A stretch of DNA of 64,000 bases from CALJTV01 sp034435835 (GTDB taxonomy: Bacteria; Chloroflexota; Dehalococcoidia; GIF9; UBA5629). The notes below the pieces were generated by a model. That model saw only the letters and a program-made list of their open reading frames with translations. It ran no database searches and was not told where the DNA came from. Below, in pieces: positions 60,222-64,000 of the stretch. A program made the position numbers and the translations under genes. The stretch's first letter is position 1, and each line of letters opens with the position of its first letter. The DNA lies in assembly GCA_034435835.1 (NCBI GenBank), contig DAOTWF010000035.1:14684-78683 (forward strand), read 5' to 3'.

Positions 60222-61274
60222 CTATCGCCAGCCCAGGGCTCTTTCCACAACCTCCGGCTCCGGCGATATCTCCACCAAGGGCTCGGCAAACTTCTTCGGA
60301 AAGTTGGGGTCTTTAAGGCCACTGCCGGTAATTACGCACACCGCTCTTTTGCCTCGCAGGTTCAGCCCCCGCTTCGCCATCTTGATGAGCCCTGCCACCG
60401 AAGCCGCCGAAGCTGGCTCGCCGAAGACGCCTTCCTTTCTGGCAAGTAATTTGTAGGCGGCTATGATCTCATCATCCGTCACACAATCGATGACACCGCC
60501 GGACTCGTCTCGAGCCCTCACCGCGCCCTGCCAGCTAGCCGGATTGCCAATGCGTATCGCCGTAGCAACCGTCCGCGGCTTCTCCACAACCCTGCCCCTG
60601 ACGATGGGCGCCGCTCCGGCAGCCTGAAAGCCCATCATCTTTGGTGTCTGGCTGGTTTTGCCGGCACGCTGGTACTCCACAAACCCCTTCCAGTAGGCGG
60701 TGATATTGCCGGCATTGCCCACAGGGATAAATAGGTAGTCAGGGGCTTCCCCTAGCTCATCGATAATCTCGAAGGCGGCGGTCTTCTGTCCCTCCAGGCG
60801 ATAAGGGTTCACCGAGTTGACCAGTGTCACCCGATGTCTCTCCGCCAGACTGCGCACTAGCTGCAGTGCTTGGTCAAAGTTACCCTGTATGGCGATGATC
60901 CTGGCACCGTAAACGATAGCCTGTGCCAGCTTGCCCATGGCTATTTTCCCGCTCGGCACTACAACGATGGACTCAAGCCCGAAACGGGCGCCAAACGCCG
61001 CCGCCGAAGCGCTGGTGTTGCCTGTGGAGGCGCAGATAATGCACCTGCTCTTTTCCTCCACCGCCTTAGCCACCGCCACCACCATCCCTCTGTCTTTAAA
61101 AGAGCCGGTGGGGTTACAGCCTTCCAGCTTGAAATAGAGCTCTCCACAGCCCAGTTCCTTCTCCAGCCATACCGACTTCACCAGCGGTGTATCACCCTCG
61201 CCTAGCGTGATCATCGGGGTGGCAGATGTCAGTGGCAGGAAATCGCGATAACGGAACAAAACGCCGCGGCCCAT
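60222..61274 (-). CDS. thrC: Threonine synthase
   Basis: 350-residue PLP enzyme converting O-phosphohomoserine to threonine. The PLP Lys is in GSFKDRGMVVAVAKA near 62; ASTGNTSASAAAFGA near 84 binds phosphate; IPVGNAGNITAYWKG near 187 is the cofactor phosphate loop. ATG 61274 starts just after the hom stop and matches the family N-terminus; an ATG seven codons earlier overlaps hom. Last gene of foldase-hom-thrC. Confidence 0.95.
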   Translation of the reverse strand: MGRGVLFRYRDFLPLTSATPMITLGEGDTPLVKSVWLEKELGCGELYFKLEGCNPTGSFKDRGMVVAVAKAVEEKSRCIICASTGNTSASAAAFGARFGLESIVVVPSGKIAMGKLAQAIVYGARIIAIQGNFDQALQLVRSLAERHRVTLVNSVNPYRLEGQKTAAFEIIDELGEAPDYLFIPVGNAGNITAYWKGFVEYQRAGKTSQTPKMMGFQAAGAAPIVRGRVVEKPRTVATAIRIGNPASWQGAVRARDESGGVIDCVTDDEIIAAYKLLARKEGVFGEPASAASVAGLIKMAKRGLNLRGKRAVCVITGSGLKDPNFPKKFAEPLVEISPEPEVVERALGWR

Positions 61275-61275
61275 T

Positions 61276-62580
61276 TCAAGCCTCAACCCTGACAAAATTG
61301 TTTATCTTCCTGACCACAGCCAACATTTCGGTCTCCTTCAGGGCAAACTGCACCGCCTCCTCTTTAGCCGGGTGGGTCATGATCACTATCTCGGCGGTCT
61401 GCGTTGCCAGATCGCTTTCCTTCTGGATCACCGCCGAAATACTGATATTGTGGTCGCCGAGCACCTTCGAAATCTGGGCTAGCACCCCGGCTCTGTCAGC
61501 CACGTTCATCCGCATGTAGTACCTGGTTTCCACCTCGGACATCGGCTTGACCTTAAGCCCGCTCCCCTGGGGCAGCCTCGCCGGGCTTGCGATACCGCGG
61601 TTTATATTCTGGGCAATCTTTATCACATCTGACACGACGGCACTCGATGTTGCCGAAGGACCGGCGCCCTGGCCATAGAATATCACATTGCCCACAAGGT
61701 CGCCCTCCACATTTATGGCGTTGTAAACGCCATCCACCTTAGCCAGCAGCGATTCCTCGGGGATAAACACCGGATGCACCCTCGCCTCTACGTACTGACC
61801 GGTGCGCTTGGCAATCGCCAGCAGTTTTATGGCATATCCCAGCTCGTGAGCATAGCGGAAATCACGTGCCTGGAGCCGGGAAATGCCCTCGTGGTAGACC
61901 TGCTCCGGCTTTATCTCGGTGCTGAAAGCGATGGTGGAGAGGATAGCCAGTTTATAGGCAGCATCAACGCCCTCTATGTCTTTAGAAGGGTCAGCCTCAG
62001 CATAGCCAAGCTCCTGCGCCTTCTTTAAAGCCGCCGAAAAATCAATCCCCTCCTTCGCCATCCTGGTCAATATATAGTTGGTAGTGCCATTCAAAATGGC
62101 GTAAATAGCCCTGATTTCATTGGCGACCAGGTCTTCCTGAAACGGGGCAATGAGCGGTATGCCACCGCCGACACTGGCTTCGTAGCGCAGTGACACTCTG
62201 TGCCTGCCAGCCGCCGTCTGCAGTTCCGTCAAGTGTTTGGATATCACCTCCTTGTTAGCTGTGACCACATGTTTGCCCCGCTTCAAACACTCCAGTATGT
62301 ACTCGAAGGCAGGATGCTCTCCGCCGATTAGTTCGATGACGATGTCGATTTCCGGGCTCTCCACAATGTCCCTGAATTCTGTGGTAAACAGCGAGCGGTC
62401 AATACCCAGGGCACCATGTTTGCTCACTTCGCGCTCCAGCACTTTCTTGAGCACCAGCCTGCTGCCAGCCTCACGCGTCAGCGTTTCCGGTTTACCCAGC
62501 AGGACTTTAGCCACACCGCCGCCTATCACCCCCAACCCCATCAAGCCTATACCTATGCTTTCCCTGTTCGCCACGGTCAC
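61276..62580 (-). CDS. hom: Homoserine dehydrogenase with ACT domain
   Basis: 434 residues. GLMGLGVIGGGVAKVLLG is the NAD(P) loop, VTANKEVISKH and GGGIPLI are conserved, and YAEADPSKDIEGVDAAYKLAI contains the catalytic Asp/Lys segment. The C-terminal ACT domain (about 350-430, YYMRMNVADRAGVLAQISKV) allows feedback control, normally by threonine. GTG start directly after the foldase stop codon. Confidence 0.97.
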   Translation of the reverse strand: MTVANRESIGIGLMGLGVIGGGVAKVLLGKPETLTREAGSRLVLKKVLEREVSKHGALGIDRSLFTTEFRDIVESPEIDIVIELIGGEHPAFEYILECLKRGKHVVTANKEVISKHLTELQTAAGRHRVSLRYEASVGGGIPLIAPFQEDLVANEIRAIYAILNGTTNYILTRMAKEGIDFSAALKKAQELGYAEADPSKDIEGVDAAYKLAILSTIAFSTEIKPEQVYHEGISRLQARDFRYAHELGYAIKLLAIAKRTGQYVEARVHPVFIPEESLLAKVDGVYNAINVEGDLVGNVIFYGQGAGPSATSSAVVSDVIKIAQNINRGIASPARLPQGSGLKVKPMSEVETRYYMRMNVADRAGVLAQISKVLGDHNISISAVIQKESDLATQTAEIVIMTHPAKEEAVQFALKETEMLAVVRKINNFVRVEA

Positions 62581-63840
62581 TTACCTCTCTTTTAGCACCC
62601 TCTTAATCGCCCACATCTGCTGCTCACCAGTGAGCAGTCTTTCGATATTATAACCCTTTCGCACTTCGCTAAGCCACTCGGTAAAGGCGCTCATTTTCAG
62701 ACTTTCCCTTACAGCGTCATCCAGCCTCCTGTCAGCTTGTCTTTCCACCACCTTTATCAGCCAGTAGCCCCCTTTGGTCTGCCTGGTGACATCAGGGACT
62801 GGCTGACTGAAGTCGCCCGGCTCCAGTCTGAAGGCTAGCTGTGAGAGAGTGCCGGTACCGCTCCACCTCTGTACCCAGCCTAGGTCACCGCCCTGCTCCC
62901 TGCTGGCTTCGTCCTGGGAAAACTCCCTTGCCAGAGTGGCGAAGTCCTCACCATTATCCAGCCTCTCTCTTATCTCCATCGCCTCCTTCCTGGTCCCCAG
63001 CAGAATGCCACGGATATGGCTCCCCTTGCTCTCGTCCCTCTCCAGCACCTGGACAATCCAGTAGCCTATGTTTTTGCCTACCGAAGCGTCATACACTGGC
63101 TGACTTACTGTGTCAGGCTCCAGGGAAAAGATAAGGTTTTCGAATACAGTACTGTTTATACCGAAAACTTCGTCCACATACCCCTTGGGCACCCATCCCA
63201 GCTCACCCCCATAGCTCTTGGTCACGGCTTCCACTGTGAACTCCTTAGCCAGAGCAAGGAAGTCCTCCCCTTCGGCGATGCGCTCGGCAACGCTTCTCGC
63301 CGTATCCTCGTCCTGAAGCAACATAGCCTGTACACTGGCTTGCTCGCAGGTCTGGGGCACTTTGGCATCGAAGTAGTCCTTCAGCATCTTACTGGTCAAC
63401 AGACGGGCGGTAACAGAGTCAGCGTAAGCCCGGTGGTCAGACAGCCGCGCTGCTTTCAACCCCTCCCTCACCTCATCCCTGCTTACACTGAAGCCCAGTC
63501 TTGGTGTCTCACGCCTGATCATTTCCCCTTGCTCAATAGCCCCGAGTGTAAGCTCCGCTATAGTCGGCAGCATGGCTTCTTCCTGTCCTTGACTGTAGAG
63601 TTTCAATAGCTTCAGATAGTAGTCCATTTTGAACACAGCGTCGTCCACCTTAAGCACCGGCTGGGCAAGGGGCTTCAGTTCCTCGGCATAATATCCATAG
63701 CCGACATACGCTAGGACGAAAGCGAAGAAAAGACAACCGGCAATCAAAGTTATCCGCTGTATCCTCCGCTCGCGCCGCCGCTTCGAAAGCTGGCGCTGTG
63801 TGGATACCCGCACAGGAATAGGTCTGGACTTCTTAGCCAC
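62581..63840 (-). CDS. Membrane-anchored peptidyl-prolyl isomerase (two parvulin domains)
   Basis: 419 residues. A basic head (STQRQLSKRRRERRIQRI) and one membrane helix (ITLIAGCLFFAFVLAYVGYG) place the rest outside the membrane. SurA_N-like helices follow, then two parvulin (PpiC-type) domains: DFLALAKEFTVEAVTKSYGG near 190-270 and DFATLAREFSQDEASREQGG near 295-380. It probably folds exported proteins like PrsA/SurA, although it is the first gene of an operon with hom and thrC. Confidence 0.9.
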   Translation of the reverse strand: MAKKSRPIPVRVSTQRQLSKRRRERRIQRITLIAGCLFFAFVLAYVGYGYYAEELKPLAQPVLKVDDAVFKMDYYLKLLKLYSQGQEEAMLPTIAELTLGAIEQGEMIRRETPRLGFSVSRDEVREGLKAARLSDHRAYADSVTARLLTSKMLKDYFDAKVPQTCEQASVQAMLLQDEDTARSVAERIAEGEDFLALAKEFTVEAVTKSYGGELGWVPKGYVDEVFGINSTVFENLIFSLEPDTVSQPVYDASVGKNIGYWIVQVLERDESKGSHIRGILLGTRKEAMEIRERLDNGEDFATLAREFSQDEASREQGGDLGWVQRWSGTGTLSQLAFRLEPGDFSQPVPDVTRQTKGGYWLIKVVERQADRRLDDAVRESLKMSAFTEWLSEVRKGYNIERLLTGEQQMWAIKRVLKER

Positions 63841-63928
63841 CTTGTCACCTCTCAGATTCTGATACGATAGGAAGGCGGATTGTTTCGAATCGTCTAATTA
63901 TGATAACATATTGCCGCTGGCAAGGCTA

Positions 63929-64000
63929 CGGGGTGTAGCGCAGCCTGGTAGCGCACCTGAATGGGGTTCAGGTGGTCGGCGGTTCAAATCCGCCCACCCC
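63929..64000 (+). tRNA. tRNA-Pro(GGG), cut by the window end
   Basis: Acceptor CGGGGTG, D arm TAGCGCAGCCTGGTAGCGC, anticodon stem CCTGA/TCAGG around loop ATGGGGT (anticodon GGG), T arm GGCGGTTCAAATCCGCC, then CACCCC. Only the last acceptor base, the discriminator and CCA are outside the window. Confidence 0.93.

Noticed and set aside
1..64000. CRISPR arrays, insertion sequences, phage genes, rRNA
   Set aside because: No spaced direct repeats, transposase or integrase frames, or rRNA-like stretches were seen on either strand.

Overview
This 64 kb window reads as a chromosomal segment of an anaerobic-type, Gram-positive-like (monoderm) bacterium, most plausibly Chloroflexota, class Dehalococcoidia or a near relative. 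The assignment is inference. It rests on a threonyl-tRNA synthetase without the TGS domain, an Mtb-like dCTP deaminase/dUTPase, ThiF/MoaD and HMG-CoA-synthase/DUF35 proteins typical of such anaerobes, and a type IV pilus locus without any secretin or pilotin. No phage, insertion sequence, CRISPR array or rRNA was seen. The first ~10 kb look more AT-rich than the rest.

Layout. 1-10.4 kb: infC (5' part) and thrS on the minus strand; tRNA-Met, tRNA-Arg, tRNA-Gln and tRNA-Glu; housekeeping genes (FmdB-like, a P-loop kinase, leucyl aminopeptidase, UPF0173 hydrolase, RNase III, an MBL hydrolase, enoyl-CoA hydratase, an orphan EF-Tu domain-2 protein) and two small proteins of 38 and 43 aa. 10.4-14.4 kb: a minus-strand dcd-ribD-ribE-ribBA-ribH operon with a nearly leaderless promoter. 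14.6-19.9 kb: acyl-CoA genes: an alpha/beta hydrolase, a degraded plus an intact 3-hydroxyacyl-CoA dehydrogenase, and, divergently, a thiolase and an HMG-CoA-synthase-like/DUF35 fusion. 20-24.7 kb: an SDR sugar-nucleotide dehydratase and a 1148-residue surface protein with BNR-like repeats.

24.9-39.9 kb: a type IV pilus/pseudopilus locus. A zinc-ribbon protein with two nuclease-like repeats precedes pilB and pilC. Two paralogous cassettes follow, each made of an I-like prepilin, a J-like prepilin and a large PilX/GspK-like protein with a different exported domain. Then come PilO, a PilM-PilN fusion, an oppositely oriented GspG-like pilin, a HesA/ThiF-MoaD pair and a prepilin peptidase. The second cassette has its own promoter overlapped by a perfect 18-bp palindrome; a near-copy lies upstream of the GspG-like pilin. 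This duplicated tip-cassette arrangement is the most interesting system here.

40-50.7 kb: two accessory enzymes, then a pyrimidine operon pyrR-pyrB-pyrC-carA-carB-pyrK-yjbQ, headed by a PyrR attenuator whose terminator also contains the pyrR ribosome-binding site. 50.8-55.1 kb: two tandem GT4 glycosyltransferases with separate promoters, an alpha/alpha-toroid protein and a methyltransferase. 55.2-59 kb: a MacA/MacB-like ABC export system. 59-63.8 kb: folE, a flavin reductase, and a foldase-hom-thrC operon. The window ends inside a tRNA-Pro gene.
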